Of a stretch of DNA of 64,000 bases, positions 12,601 to 25,819 are shown piece after piece. The notes under the pieces were generated by a model. The model did not search any database. It was given only the letters and a program-made list of their open reading frames with translations, and was not told where the DNA came from. This stretch comes from Leucocoprinus leucothites (lineage: Eukaryota; Basidiomycota; Agaricomycetes; Agaricales; Agaricaceae). The position numbers were made by a program, and so were the translations under genes. Each line of letters starts with the position of its first letter. Position 1 is the stretch's first letter. The stretch is from positions 2,232,001 to 2,296,000 of the forward strand of contig JAACJO010000005.1 of the NCBI GenBank assembly GCA_013368445.1, written 5' to 3'.

Positions 12601-15316
12601 AGATGAGACGAGCATGTAGTATCTGCTCATGGTTAAATGAATGTTTTGAATCGGTTGTTACTTCCGTACATACCGTTCTGCAAATTCTTCGTATGTCCAT
12701 CGCGTAGGATAACCAGCACAACTGATTCGGATAGTCTCTAGAACACCACAGGCACGCAACTGCCCCAGGACTTGCTGAGGTTGGAACTCCCAAGGCCGCT
12801 TAGCCTCATTCGGCTTGATGCATCGAATATAGTGGACATTGGTCACTTTGAGAGTTTCCATAAGTGTGATCAGAGAAGCCTTGAAGATGGAGCCCTGTGT
12901 CGGTTTCTTGGCAGTGAGTAAACCACGCTTTGCACCGCCTGAAGGGGCTGAGACACCAGACGACGCGATGAAGGATTGCCGACCAGGATCAGGAATAACA
13001 GATGAGCGGCGTGAACCCCCACTGCCGGTATCTGAGCCAGGGCCGGGTGGAGTGCTCCCACCTTCTGTGGCTTTCACAGAAGAGTTAAGAGCAGAGTCAA
13101 GGACTTCTTTTAAGAAGGAGTTCTTCGTGTTGGTGAGGAGCGCCATATGTTCATCCGGCACCGTGTCCCGATTTTTCTCCAGGAAGCCTTCAACTTCATA
13201 CGTCACATCCAATGCGTAGTGGGCAATGGTAAAGGAAGTGTTGCCAAAGCGGGGTTTTTTGAAAACATTCTTGAACTCAGGCTTCGGAAGAATTTGGGCA
13301 TTCAGTTTTTGTAAGAAGGATGCATCAGTACCAGCAGGAAGGCGAGACTCTTCATCCAATAAAGAGAGAACGCCAAGCTTGCTTTCGATGACATCGATGC
13401 AAGGCTGGTTGTCAGAGAAGTCGATGAAGGTCCAGTTGATTTCTTCCTTAACATATTCTTCTTGCTCCAACTTGAAGACATGGGAGTTAAACTGAGAGAT
13501 AATAAGTAAAGACACCTTATGATTATCAGAGATAACACACCTCCTGCTGCAGCTTTTCATTTGCATAGTTGATGCTGAACTGCTCAAATGAGTTCTGAAA
13601 GACAGATTAGAACAACGAGAACCAATTCGCAGGTCAGCGCCTACCTTCTGGAAATGTTCGAAACCGTAGATATCCAAAACACCAATGAACATTTCGGCAC
13701 GCTCTGCGGCGTCGCCGTTCTCTCCTGCTAAACTTTCGTTCACGACCGCCACAAGCCACTCAAACATGCACGCGTAAATGAATTTCGCGACCGAGTCTCG
13801 GACAACGGTTGCTTGAGCCGCATTCAATGCGGTCACGATCTTCTCTGATCGTGTTATAATCTGTTTCTTGATCGTCCACTTCTTGAAATCTGCAAGAGTA
13901 ACGCCAAGGAAACGCGTCGAAAGCTGCAACGCAGTATCCGTGTCATCAATATTGCACTCGTTTCGTGTGGCCGTGATTTTAATGTTCCCGAGGTGGAGCA
14001 AGGCAGCGAGGAGACGAAAGACGGCCCATTGTTTCTCCACCGAAATACCAACTGTGGACAGCGCTTGTTGTGTCGCTCTGAATTCCTCCGCATCATCAAC
14101 TCCAGCGATTGGTGTTGATGATGGACCGCCTTGTTTGAGGTAATGGAATTTGGTGATATCCGTGTCCAATCCAAGGTCCTTGCGCTCTTTTGAGGGTGCA
14201 CCGGCACATAGTTGGTAGAAAATGTGATAGTTTCGTTCTGTCAGGGGTTGGAACACTACTCGGGAACGTTCAAGAAGATAAGTTCGGATGCGAGCACCAA
14301 CGATTTCTTGTTTCCCATCGAAAAGAATCTGATAGAATAGAGGTTAAAAGAGAGCCGATGGAGACGGAGTGCATGATCGAACCTGGATGTACTTGCCGAA
14401 ACGGGAGGAATTGTCATTCCGAGTGGTCTTTGCGTTACCAAAAGCCTCAAGAATGGGATTGGTTGCGAGGATTTGTTTCTCAATCTCACTCGACTCGTCC
14501 AAGGAAAATTTCGACTTCGATTTGGAGTTTGAATCGGGAGGATTGACGGAGGCAAGATAGCGCATTATGAATTTTGCCTTCGGAGATGTTAATCATTCAC
14601 ATTTGCCGCCAAAGATGAAGCTACTAACCGATTCTGTTTTTCCGGCACCACTGTGTTGGTGTGAGTAGAGAACAAGAATCAGCGACCATGGCTACACACC
14701 TCTCTCCAGATACGATGATCGTTTGACCCATCCCCTCCTTGCGCATGGCGGTATACGCATCTTCTGCAATGGCAAAAAGATGTGGCTCCAGCTCTCCTCT
14801 TTTCCGGCCGCTGTATGCTTGAATTATCTCGGGACCATAAAGAGTGACGCGCTGGAAAGGGTTGACGGCTATTAGGACAATTCCACTGTATGTGTAGATA
14901 CTGTGCTGGGCATAACGGTTGCGAATAGTATGTAATACTGTTGACAGTTTGTCAGACTAATTACAGAAAGGTCATCGGGCATACCAGATGGTTCGTTCAG
15001 ATGGGATAAGGTGGCCAAGTCGTCTGCCGTTTCCAGAAGAGGGGGATTGCGGAGTGGTGGAAGTCCTTCTCTCGCGTCCTTGATTTCCTTCCCTGTCGTA
15101 TTAATCGTAATTTCCTAATATTTGAGGCATGAGCGTTTGAATGGAACGGAACATGTGAGATGGATCTGGAGGTACCTTGCCGCGTTCGTCTAAGAAAACA
15201 AGCTTGATGCTGTCGTCAGCAGCTTTGGAAACAGAGACCACCTCCGCGGATATCCAGGCCTGATCCTTGTCCTCAAACCAGACCCGAGTGCCCTTGCTGT
15301 AGATGTTCTCCGCCAT
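9676..15316 (-). CDS. MYO2: Class V myosin heavy chain
   Basis: Actin motor for polarised transport of vesicles and organelles. The start [21 protein letters not shown] is the myosin SH3-like N-terminus. The P-loop [10 protein letters not shown] lies near 14635-14735 and is split by an intron. The motor domain continues through [15 protein letters not shown], the relay region ([22 protein letters not shown]) and [13 protein letters not shown], to the converter. Several IQ motifs follow ([14 protein letters not shown] and neighbours, about 11930-12480) for calmodulin-type light chains, then a coiled coil (about 11500-11940). The C-terminal cargo-binding DIL domain spans about 9880-10760 ([21 protein letters not shown]). 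A last exon reads [15 protein letters not shown] and ends [10 protein letters not shown], with stop TAA at 9676-9678. The length, about 1,600 residues, is normal for fungal Myo2/MyoE. A formin lies 4 kb away. Confidence 0.94.
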
Positions 15317-15628
15317 GTTGGAGTGGTGCGGAGGGAAGAAAGCCCTGGCCAAAAAGAATGAGGATGGTGGTAGGTTAGAGGGTGTTGATGTGTGTTGTTG
15401 GCCGGTAACAATCAAAGGAGTGTCAAAACAGGAAACAACGCCTCTTGCGCCTTTCGTCCCTGAATAAGTATATTAAAGTAGTCTCGGCGAAGAATTTTAA
15501 ACCGTTACATGTCAACCCTTTCCATTCCCTCATCCCTCAAAACCCCTCCGACTCCCAGAAAACCAAAGTAGCCCTTTGGCCACCCCATTCAGTTCCTATT
15601 CTACACATTCCTATTTCATGTGCCCACC

Positions 15629-18600
15629 ATGCTCTTCATTCATGAGCGCAATCTTCTTGAATTCATGAGCGCCCTGTGGAGTCTTGTGGCATCCAGGCGT
15701 TTTCTTGCCCGCATGCTGTCAACTGTCCTGTGCGCAACTGCAGTGGTCTTAAGGCCATTCTCTCGCTTCGGAGGCAGCTCTGCCTTCCTAGCTATCACAA
15801 TCAAAGAGCTAGTTTTCTCGCCTCAAGAAAATCTCCCACAGCAAATAGAAGCCACGTTCTTCAACCTCGTGGGCGGATTAGTCGGTGTCTCTCTTTCGTC
15901 TCTCGGGAAATTTCTTGCTTCCCTGGCTTATGACCGAACCGGGGGTAGCGTTTTGACTCGGTGTATTCCTGGCTTAACCTTGTCGTCAATCTGCTTCCTC
16001 GGTAATTGGCTTTCATTTCACTTTTTTGGTCAATCTCGTTGTCTAACCGAATCTTCTCCCCAGCTGGCTGGTTCAAGAGCTGGCTTCCGAGACTGACACT
16101 AGCCAGTCGGATTGCCTGTTTCGTTTCCATTTGGCTGTTAACATTCGATGTCGGTGGACCCCAGGTTGGTCCGTGCTGCCCTGAGCTTTGACCCACTCCC
16201 TAACTCCACATACTATAGCACATCCATCAGGAGGCCATCGCATTCATCTGGATGATCGGAGTTGCTGCTACAGTTTCTCTGTTCTCATCCATGATACTCC
16301 TGAGATGGTCATCAACACAGTTTGCAGTGGAGTTGGCTAATGCCTTCTCCGAACTACGGAGCTGTTTACAAAGTAGCTTAGAAGAGCATATTGCGGAGAA
16401 GTCCGAAGAAAATGTACCCTGTTCAAGCCGCACAGCACCAGCTGACTTGCTGCAACGCTCCGTGTCCCTCGAAAAACTATATCAACAAGCATATTTCGAG
16501 TTGCGCCTCGGTCGTGTCAGTGGTGAGTATTTTTGTCATCACGCCGCCATCGTGGCTGAAGCCCTGATCACCTACACAGTCAAATCACTCAAACCCTTGA
16601 TCACAACTGTCGAAGTGAGTAATATGAGATCAAGATCCCAAATCTAGGGTTGTACGATCTATTTCTAATTTTCCACACAGCATCTACGACGAGTCCTCTC
16701 CCGGCATCTGGTTATCCCCCAACTTTCTTTTGTCGACGCAAATGACGAGGCGAACGTAGTCTCAGCCTTCCGACAACCGGCCTTGGATCTAGGTGCCGTG
16801 TTGCTCGAGTCGATGAAAGTCATCGAGGAGCAAATCGTCTTTTGCTACAACGCGTCAACTCTCTCTCATGTACCCGAGACAAGTACCGATTTGACAGCGT
16901 TCCAAAATCGCCTGGTGGAGGCGGTCAACATAGCCCGGAGTCACCTCGAAAAAATTTCCGATCATCTTGATCTTCAGAAACGGAAGTCATCGGGCGATGT
17001 GCGGCTTCCGACGAAGGTGTTCGATGCCTGCGCCTGCATGATATTTTTACTTCAGGTCAGAAATGAATCATCCTCGTAAATCTTGCTCCTGACGTCTGTT
17101 AATTTGTTACCAGATGGCGCAGGAAATCCAATTCAGTCTTAGAGTTGTGAAAGAAGTTAGAGCATGTTTTGATGAGTCTAGGCCGCGCCTTTGGTATCCT
17201 CGATTCTCCCTTGCATGGCTGGGGGTGACGCCCACAGTGGTGTCACACGAAGAGGGGGGAACTTTCCTCGATGAAGGTATCCCGGAAGAGTCATCTCTTC
17301 TTTCCGAACGTGAGGCACTCCAAGGCATTGCGGAGCGCACCTATAATGGATTCAGACGTGAACACGAGAACTATATTGATCGTCTCACTGCGAAGAGAAG
17401 TCGAATCACAGGTCGACTCTTCTCTCCCGAATGGTTCAAGTCTCTGATACACTCGAACTGGAATCACCCAAAGACGTTGAGGGCTCGTCTACGGCTATCC
17501 AAAGTTTCGAGGGCATTCAAACAATCAGCTCATCTTCGCCATGCATTCAAAAATGCCGCAGGAGTGGCCTTACTGAGCTTGCCAGCTTACCTAGGCGGTA
17601 ATTCCCCCGGTTGGTTACAGACATCTCCGACGCTATAAGCCTGCTCATATCGTGTACTAGGACGAAAATGGTTCCAACAATCTTTTGGTCAATGGATGGT
17701 TATCTCTTATGTGTGGGTACTGGAAACGAATACGGGAGCTACGGTGCGTTCAATACTTTGAGGCGACAATATCAATCCTCATATGTTGCCATAGATCCGA
17801 ATTAGCTATCTACGTCTAGTGTGTTTGCTCTGATTTGTGGTCGAGTTGATTGGTTGACAGAATGTCCTAGAATGGAACCCTACTAGGGGCAATTTATGCG
17901 TGGGTTGTACGTCAGGGGACTCACCAAATTTGCATTTGTGACTCATAGTGGCGACAGGCGTCTCTCATTTGCAAGACCAACCCTTACGGCCTGGTTGTGT
18001 TGATGATGGTACGACGAACCCTTTGGCCGAAGAGATCGGGTTTCAAACTCATGGTTGCAAATTTTCAGGCCGCTGAACTACCCACTAGCTGGGTCATCAT
18101 GAACACAACATTTTCTCCCATGGGCACTGTGGCGTGCGTTCTTATTTTTCTTTGGGTGATTGACATAGGCTTACCTACCGCCGCAGCGCCGTGACTTTAC
18201 CCCCTATTCTGTTTACGCCATATTTCCATCCCGACACTGAAAATTACACCTGGAGTGCGTTTTCGAACAAAAATAGTCTTCATGGAGTCTTGCCAACAAA
18301 CGCCTTTTTCCCTTTAGGAATAGCACTCTTACGGGCTGCTCTCATTTCCATAGGAATCATTGCCGCTCTTCTTGCGAACAGCTTACTATTCCCTAGGCAC
18401 TGTCGTGTAGGTTGATTTATCCTCTTCTGGTCAGATATACTCAAAGTCATGTAGGTCCTATTTCTGACTCGTGTTTGCGAGACGCTGGGCTTATCAAACC
18501 AGCTGTTTATGAATATGAGCAGGTATATTGGCTATGAAGGAATTGAATTTGTTGCTAAGCAAACTTTGCACAGGTCGCTCTTTCAGAGTTCTCAGACGTC

Positions 18601-19384
18601 AGCTGTGCACAAAAAGAGAAACTATAAGCTCGAGCGTGAAATACGCAAATATCTCTACAGTCAGTATTTATCTTAAAAGATTCTTTGCGGAAAGTCATCT
18701 TATATGATGTGATACACTAGGACTAGCTATACTCCTCAAGACGATGGACGACGAAGCTAGTCTACTACCGGTATGTCTCAAAAGCAGTATAGTGATTGAT
18801 CCAATTGTTCACTGTTTAAGTAGAAACCGATGCATCGCTATCGACGAGTCCTGACTGTTCTGCATCGTTTGTCCCATTCATTGACCAATCTACGCAAGAT
18901 CGGACAGCACGTTCCCAAAAAAGACGTAGTGATGGCAGTTGCACCTCAACGGCGTGAACTAGTGCGTGTTCAGGTTCTTTTTGCCCATTTCTTTTCTCTG
19001 AGCACAATTACTTTCTAGGTGTCTCGTATATGTATTGGTCTTTTCGCATCTGAGCAAGTTTTTCGTGCGCGTCAGCCACTCCCACAATTCCTGCCATCCT
19101 CTCGGGCGGCGTTTATGGCATTGGAGCGGGAAGTGGAAGAGCACCTGTTGGAGTCTCGCCACGACGATAGCGAGTCGCTGGGGATGTCGTTGATATACAT
19201 CTTTGCGGAGTTGGACCTGCTTGCTGAGCTGGTGGACACGATTGATGAGCTGGTGGAGCATACCCGAGAGCTGTTTGGCACATCTGCGTGGCTGGACCAA
19301 ATGAACACGACTCCGGTGGCCCCGTCAGGAATGACAAGTATGCAGGACGATTCTACAGTATTAAGTCGAGTAGCCACTCAATAA
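15629..19384 (+). CDS. Fusaric-acid-resistance/brefeldin-A-sensitivity type membrane transporter
   Basis: Large polytopic membrane protein of the fungal aromatic-acid-exporter-like group (ArAE_2_N, FUSC and DUF2421 domains). The first half holds hydrophobic segments around 15690-16350 (for example IEATFFNLVGGLVGVSL and AVVLRPFSRFGG), followed by a cytoplasmic region with a conserved pattern to about 17480. The second membrane block contains GRKWFQQSFGQWMVISYVWVLETNTGAT, NGTLLGAIYAW and NPYGLVVLMM, the typical repeat of this family. The C-terminal soluble part ends DSTVLSRVATQ with TAA at 19382-19384. About fifteen introns; one around 17743-17870 is longer than the rest (about 130 bases) and its exact structure is uncertain. 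The substrate cannot be told from sequence; export of toxic organic acids is a family-level inference. Divergent from the myosin gene, with 312 bases between starts. Confidence 0.78.
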
Positions 19385-19532
19385 ACTATCATACTATACG
19401 TGTATATAAGTGGACCGTGGGAATGATGTAGACGTGTTTGGGTAGCAGGACGACGGGAAGCCAAGCAACGACGGTACTTACCTACTCCTGTCCTCTGTAC
19501 ATTAGCTTTCTCTATTTCTCTTTCTTTGCTTC

Positions 19533-22500
19533 ATGGATACAATTTTTGGGCGTAAGAAGCCCCGCCAACGGCAGTCCTCCCTTTCCCAACCAGATCTTAA
19601 CGAGCGATCTGTTCCATATGACCAGCTACCACCACCCCTTCGTTCTCCTATACCCGTTGCGACTATTAGCCAGGGAATTAGAGGCATTTCCGCACCAAAC
19701 ACCAACCCTTCTCTCACAGACTCTGGGACTGAGCTCAACTTTTTTACCATGCAAAAGCAGAAACGAGACCGGGAACGACTCTACGAGCAGCATACTCCTC
19801 ATAGGCGACAAGGCTCATCCACTAATTCCGTCCTATCCACCGGCACTCCTGACTCATCTACTCTTTATGATGATTCCGATACACCTACCCCATCCTCCCG
19901 CTATTCCAGAGCACAAAGTGGCAAGGCACACCGGAGTGAACTGTCTCTCTCCGCCAGGAGCCCTAGCTCTGTTGACTTAGGGCAACACCCTCTACCCACT
20001 AATCCTCCAATGACACCTTCAAGGCCGTCGTCGGCAATGACTACCAAGTCCGACAACAACCGCAGTTCCCACTATACCGCCTCTGTCTCCTCGGAGGGCG
20101 AGTACAATCACCACCGCTCCTCTATCGCCAACCTATACCACCAATATCACACCTCCAACGAAGCTTTCCACTTTCCCCGGCCAGAAACTGACGCCGAGAT
20201 TGAAGCTCTATTCGAGATTGTCAAACGTACACGAGACTTTCCCAACGTGTCCCGCGATTTGAGTGTCGAGCAGAAGTGGCATCTGGTGTACAATGACGAG
20301 CGTATTCGTTGGGATAAAGAGAAGCAGAAAGATTTACAGTCGAAGAAGCAAAGAGATTCAGCTCATCCAACTGGTGTTGTGCAGGACTCGCCGGAATGGT
20401 ACCTGAAAAAGTTCGTGGATAAAACGATCACTCCGAAGCAGGTGCAGAGCCTCGGTGTCTCGCTGCGCAGTAATGAAATGAGGTACCTTCATCAGCTGTT
20501 CAAGGTGGCGAATATAACTGATCTTTTCTAGTTGGGTCAAATCTTTCGTAGGGGTTCAAGGCACTTCGGTCCTTGCCAATACACTGTCACAAATAAGCAG
20601 AAAAGGGTCATCCAGACGTGAGACCGATATCTTACTGGAATACGAGATCGTGAAAGTCTTGCGCAACTTGTTCAATAACTCGGTGAGCATGGAATGTGAC
20701 AGTGATTTTGACTTTCTAACGCCGTGAGCCAGTTCGCTGCACACGAAGCATTGTCGCATTCCCAGATAGTCACCCAGATTGCCTCATCCCTCAACACATC
20801 CCATATCCCTACTCGAAAAAATATTCTCGAGATTCTCGTCGTATTCATCTATATCGATGGACTACCCTTCGTCATTTCTGCTCTGGAAGCCCTGAGTCAA
20901 GCAAACAACGAAGGCACGGGATGTTACGATTACTGGTTCAAGTCCCTGTTAGCATCTTTGGCGGGTAGAGGCAAAATGGGCAGCCTTGTTGGTGCTAGTG
21001 AAGACGTGAAGCGGGCAGGAGCTGAAAGCTCTCTCAATGACTACGCTGTGAGTTCTCTGTTTCTTTTGCTTGAAGTCGATCCTCTTAATGAAGGTCGTAG
21101 CTCGTCAACTTCTACATTATTTCTTGCATTCTCAGATACCTGGATGATCTGGACCTTCGGGTCCACCATCGAGCTCAGATGGAAGCGGCGGGTCTGAGAA
21201 AAATCATAGCGGCTTGCGAGACTTTCGGTGTTTCCGATGTCACCAAGCAGGTCGAGTTACTGCAGGAGATGCTTGCGGAGGATGAGCAACAACTCCGAGA
21301 ACGTTTAGATCAGCAAATTCTTGGTAATTTCACGGATCCGCAAGATGTGTATAACGCGATTCTTGCCAAGACTAAGGATACCAAAGCGAAGGATCATTTC
21401 CTGTCGATGATACAGCACTTGCTTCTCATCCGGGAAGAAGGTCAACCCATGGTGCACTACTATCAATTCCTTGACTCACTTGTGACCGACGTGGTGATGG
21501 ACAAGAAGCTACTGGGTGCGGAGCAGAGATTTGGCCATTCTGTGGAAAGGATCATTGCGCAATTTAATGAGGCAGATCGCCTGCAGGCTGTTGAACTTGA
21601 AGCATCAGAGGCCAAAGCATTGGCTGTACGGCTGAAGTTGGAGAAGGAAGCATTAGAAGATCAGATTGCTCTCGGAGAGGAAGGACTCATTGGGAATCTG
21701 AAGATTCAGCTGGTTCAGCAGGAAGAGAAGCTGAAAAACTCGCGCGAGACTGCTTCTCGACTTCAAGGGCAACTAGCTACGCAGAAGCTCGAGTATGAAG
21801 AGCGAATTGCTCAGCTGGAAGCACAGATCATGGAGCTCTTCAGAATGCTGAAGGAAGTTGGAGTTGAGGCCTTGGTGGAACGTGGTTCGACGGATCAGAA
21901 AACGTTCATTCAAAATTTAGAGAAGACGTTCCAAAGACGGCGAACCATCAATATCCTTGAAGGGCGCTCAAAGAAGAGGAAGAGTGGAGCAAACGGAATG
22001 GTTGATGATGACGAGGAGGAGGAAGAAGATCCAGATACAACTCCTGGCAAGTCTACGAGTCTGCGGCGTTCCCGACCCCCAGGTAGCATGGGTAAGAGGA
22101 AACCGTCCAAGAGTGCCAAACAGATGGGCCAAATTGTTGATGAGACGGGGCGGGTCTCTCAATTTATGGATGCTGAGGATGAGGACGCCCAAGAGCAGAT
22201 TCAGCAACAAATGGTTGAGGGCGCTAAAATGGTTCGTTATCTTGATGCTTTCACTGCGTTTATTTTTACTGACTGACCTGGAAATAGTACTCTCCTCAGA
22301 TGGGCTCGCTTAATGGTGCTCGTAGCATCAGAGGCTCGCCACGTCGCACAGACAGACCTATTCTTTTAGAAACTCCTTCCAAGGCCCCAGCACTTCTACC
22401 TCCCAGATATGACGATGCTAGCTTCGGTGGCACAGACCGCTCTTCATCTCCTGGTCCTCATGATGATGATAGTGACGTTCCTTACTCTAATAAGAGTAGT

Positions 22501-24906
22501 CTTACCAATGGCACAGATGACACTCATCCTACTTCTATTGGTTCCGACGTCGAGACGACTGCACCACCAGGATCCTTCGCAGAGCAATTGCAGAAGCATT
22601 TACGCGCAAGAGGAAAACCCCTACCTGCCATTAATGATACACCAGTCCCTGAAACCTCCAAGCCTTTACCTGAAGACCCAGACACTGAAGATCCAACTGT
22701 ACCGCCGCCTCCTCCCCCTCCTCCCCCTCCTCCGCCGCCTCCTCCACCGCCCTCATTCGGGGGCCCACCACCTCCTCCCCCTCCTCCCCCACCGCCAGCA
22801 CCGCCTCTGCCAGGCTTCGGAAAGATACCATTACCCAATTTTGTTGGCCCGTCTCCCCCTCCCCCTCCACCACCTCCTGGTTCCTTGCCCAGTTCAAATC
22901 CAAGCACCGCACCAAACTCAGCCCGCGCTTCTTTCCTAGGTGCTAACCTTGGACTTTTGCGTAAAGAAATGCCCTTCACGCCGAACACCAAGATGAAACA
23001 ACTCCAATGGGACAAACTTCCCCATCAGCAAGTTTCGAGGACCCTTTGGAAGGAAGATCAGCCCCAGAAGGAAAGAGAGATACTAGAGAAATTGAAGATG
23101 GATGGTGTATGGAATGAGATGGAAGAAGACTTCAAGGCGAAACAACTGGTCATCAATCTAATGGCGAGGCAGAAGCGAGCAGAATTGAAGAGTGTGCTGG
23201 ACCCGCAGACCAAGAAGCGCGTCGGTAAGTAATCAGAATTTCGTCAGCCCTAGGAAAAAGGCCAATCTTCTTTTTCAGAAATCCTCATTCAGCGTGTACG
23301 GAGACTCGAGCCAGAAGAAATTGCCCGGCGCATACAACAGTTCGATCAAGAAATTTGCACGCCTGTTTTCTTGAGCGAGTTGAAATCCATCCTTCCCTCA
23401 GCAGATCAAATTGGCAAATTAAACGTGTATCGGAATGCCCCGCCCGAAGAACTTGCTGATTTGCATCCCTCGGATCGGCTGATGGTAAGACTGATTCAGA
23501 TCGACCGACTCAAGCAAAGAATAGAAGGCATGCTGTATAAAGTGGCCTTTGACGAGACGTGGTCCTTGCTGGATGAAGTATGATTTTTTTCTGCTGTACT
23601 TGCGTCCATTGAGCTCACAATACTCGTCAGTCTGCCAAGAAACTGTATGAAGCTGGAAAAGCTCTCCTCGATGCCAAGCAGTTTAAAGAGCTTTTGAGTG
23701 TGAGTTTGAGACCTCAAAATCCTATTCATGTACTGATCAACTTGTAGCTTATTCTCTTGATTGGTAATTACATGAATGGAACGGGTATTAAAGGCGGCGC
23801 ATTCGGCTTCCGTGTAAGCAGTATAAACAAGGTTGGTTGTTTACTACCCTGCTTTTTTTTTCTGGCTCTGATGTTGCGTTTCAGCTGGTAGACACTAAGT
23901 CTGTCAATAATACCACACTGCTGCACTTCCTGGAGAGGACAGTTTCAAAACATTTCCCTGGCATAGAGGATTTCTTGGACGAGCTGGAGCGGCCGGCGGA
24001 AGCCTATCGAAGTATGTGTGCTTGTCGTCATGATCTATACTTCAGCTGACTCTCACTCTTAGTTAACTTACAGGAGGTTCGAAAGGGCCTGTCTGAGCTA
24101 CAAGAGGGTTTGAGAAACATTCGCCAAGAACTTTCTCAGCACTTCACCGACCCAGAGACGAACGACAGATACGGCACTCAAATGTGGGCTTTCGCTGGGA
24201 GAGCAACAGAACAGCTAGAAGACCTCGTGGATGACGTTCGTAATGCAGATACTACGTTCGTTGAAGCAATTGGTTATTACGGAGAGGAGGACAAGAATAT
24301 GTCATCTTCTGAGTTTTATGGTATATTCAAGATCTTCGTCACCTCTTATAGGGTGAGACTCAATCTAATCTATCCTATGATCATACTTATGGGCTGTTGC
24401 AGAAATGCAAGATGGATAATCAGACTGCTTTGGAAGAGAAACTGGCAGCCGAGAAGCGCAAGCAAGCGATGGAAGAAAATAGAGCACAGCGCCTGAAAGC
24501 TCAAGAATCGTCTGCCGTTGACGAAGAATCCAATGACGTTCTGGACAATCTGCTGCAGATACTCCGTAATGGCGAATCCATTCGCAAGGGAAAGAAACAA
24601 AATCGACCACGTCCATCCGTACCCCTCTCCCTCAATCTAGAGAGTGGGGATCAGACCGGAGACGCCGCAGATGTCGCACGGGATATGCTTGCCCGACTTC
24701 AGTCCGACGGATTTGTAACGCCGCCTTCCCCTTTACCTCCACCTACCTCATCTCAACGACGGGAGCGACGAAGAAGAGAACGGCCTACGCTACATCCTGA
24801 AAGGGAAATACCTCCTTCACCGTTATCAACAGAAATATTGGATATTAACGAAGGATCTGCTTCGGAAGCTCAGGCTTCAGATGATCCAATTTCTCACTCA
24901 TCATGA
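19533..24906 (+). CDS. Formin (Bni1/SepA/Cdc12 type)
   Basis: Actin nucleator and elongator under Rho GTPase control. A disordered Ser/Pro-rich N-terminus starts MDTIFGRKKPRQRQ. The Drf GBD/FH3 region runs from about 20165 (FHFPRPETDAEIEALFEIVKRTR) to about 21600. A coiled coil follows (21600-21960), then an acidic linker and the proline-rich FH1 region (22703-22880). FH2 starts near 22970 (FTPNTKMKQLQWDKLP) and includes YMNGTGIKGGAFGFRVSSINKL and LVDTKSVNNTTLLHFLERTV. A likely DAD autoinhibitory motif near 24535-24600 reads VLDNLLQILRNGESIRKGKK, with a basic tail. Stop TGA at 24904-24906. About a dozen introns, several in FH2. The start lies 148 bases after the upstream transporter stop, with no obvious promoter motif seen. 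Confidence 0.93.
22703..22880 (+). repeat. Poly-proline FH1 tract of the formin
   Basis: Runs of cct/ccc/ccg/cca codons encode three blocks of uninterrupted prolines separated by short Gly/Phe-containing spacers (SFGGP, then LPGFGKIPLPNFVGPS). This is the profilin-actin binding FH1 region. On the opposite strand it reads as long glycine runs, which are not coding. Such tracts tend to vary in length between strains. Confidence 0.9.
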
Positions 24907-25819
24907 TTTAATTTTGCCGCTGGTTGGCGCTCACCAAGTCGCTTTGTTGTGTATCGTTATTTTATTATCTGTATTCCATTTGCTTTCCCCATTATCTACG
25001 CATCTAGGCATTAGCTTTTTTTCTTCAAACCTTTCCACTACGGACTATCTCACATATACAATACTATAGAACTTAAAAGGCACTCTGATATTAAACGTTC
25101 AGTGGATAGCTTCCAGAGCCCCGCAACATGAGAGGGCATAGTCCTACATCACTTATCCAATTCTCGGTTTCTGGTCTCGTAGTGCTGGATATAGCATCTG
25201 GTCTTTGATAGCTGAGCAACTCTGATACACAGTGGAAGGCCCAGATATCAGAAGATGACTCTCTCGCTGAACAGGCTACATAAAGCGGCCCTCTGAGAAG
25301 CCGTAGTCGTCATATGAGCTGTCTATGTATGGAACGACAGCACTCGAACAGATGAATAGAAGCATCCTAGGTACTGTTTAATTGGGAGCTGCTCGGTCTA
25401 TGAAGGTTACTGCAGCGGATCAAAAGCGATTGGCTCGCCATGTCTTTCGGCCTCCGGGGAAAGCATGGACAAATAGAGCAAAACCGTAACGCTAGCAACA
25501 TAGCAAGCACATGCCTCGAGGCTCACACAGTCCCAGCCTTTCTGGTCCCGGAAGTGGTACCCTGTCCTCACCATGAACAAATACTATTGCTATGTTATTA
25601 TGTTCTCTCTCTTTTTTCTATAAAAAAAACAGTCCAGGTGTGCAGGCCGCATCAGCAAGTTTGGAATGATGCATGATGTGAGATGATCTGGTCACGGTGG
25701 AGCCAAGACAAGGCTTGGCTGGCGGCGAACACTGCAATTGCAACGTTTTTCCTCCTCTTTATTTCTACCTTCATTTCTTCATCTACACTCCTACAACCAA
25801 CTCTTACACTCTCTTAAAC
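24907..25819. other. Intergenic region without a recognisable gene
   Basis: About 900 bases between the formin stop and the PEBP start. The first 170 bases are T-rich and look like the formin 3' UTR. The last 100 bases are pyrimidine-rich (cctcctctttatttctacc and similar) and look like the PEBP promoter or leader. The open stretches between are short and lack family features. No tRNA or repeat was seen. Confidence 0.5.

Noticed and set aside
22524..23015. Glycine-rich open frame on the minus strand
   Set aside because: It is the complement of the formin FH1 proline tract; its glycine runs are a composition artefact and the plus-strand frame is clearly the gene.
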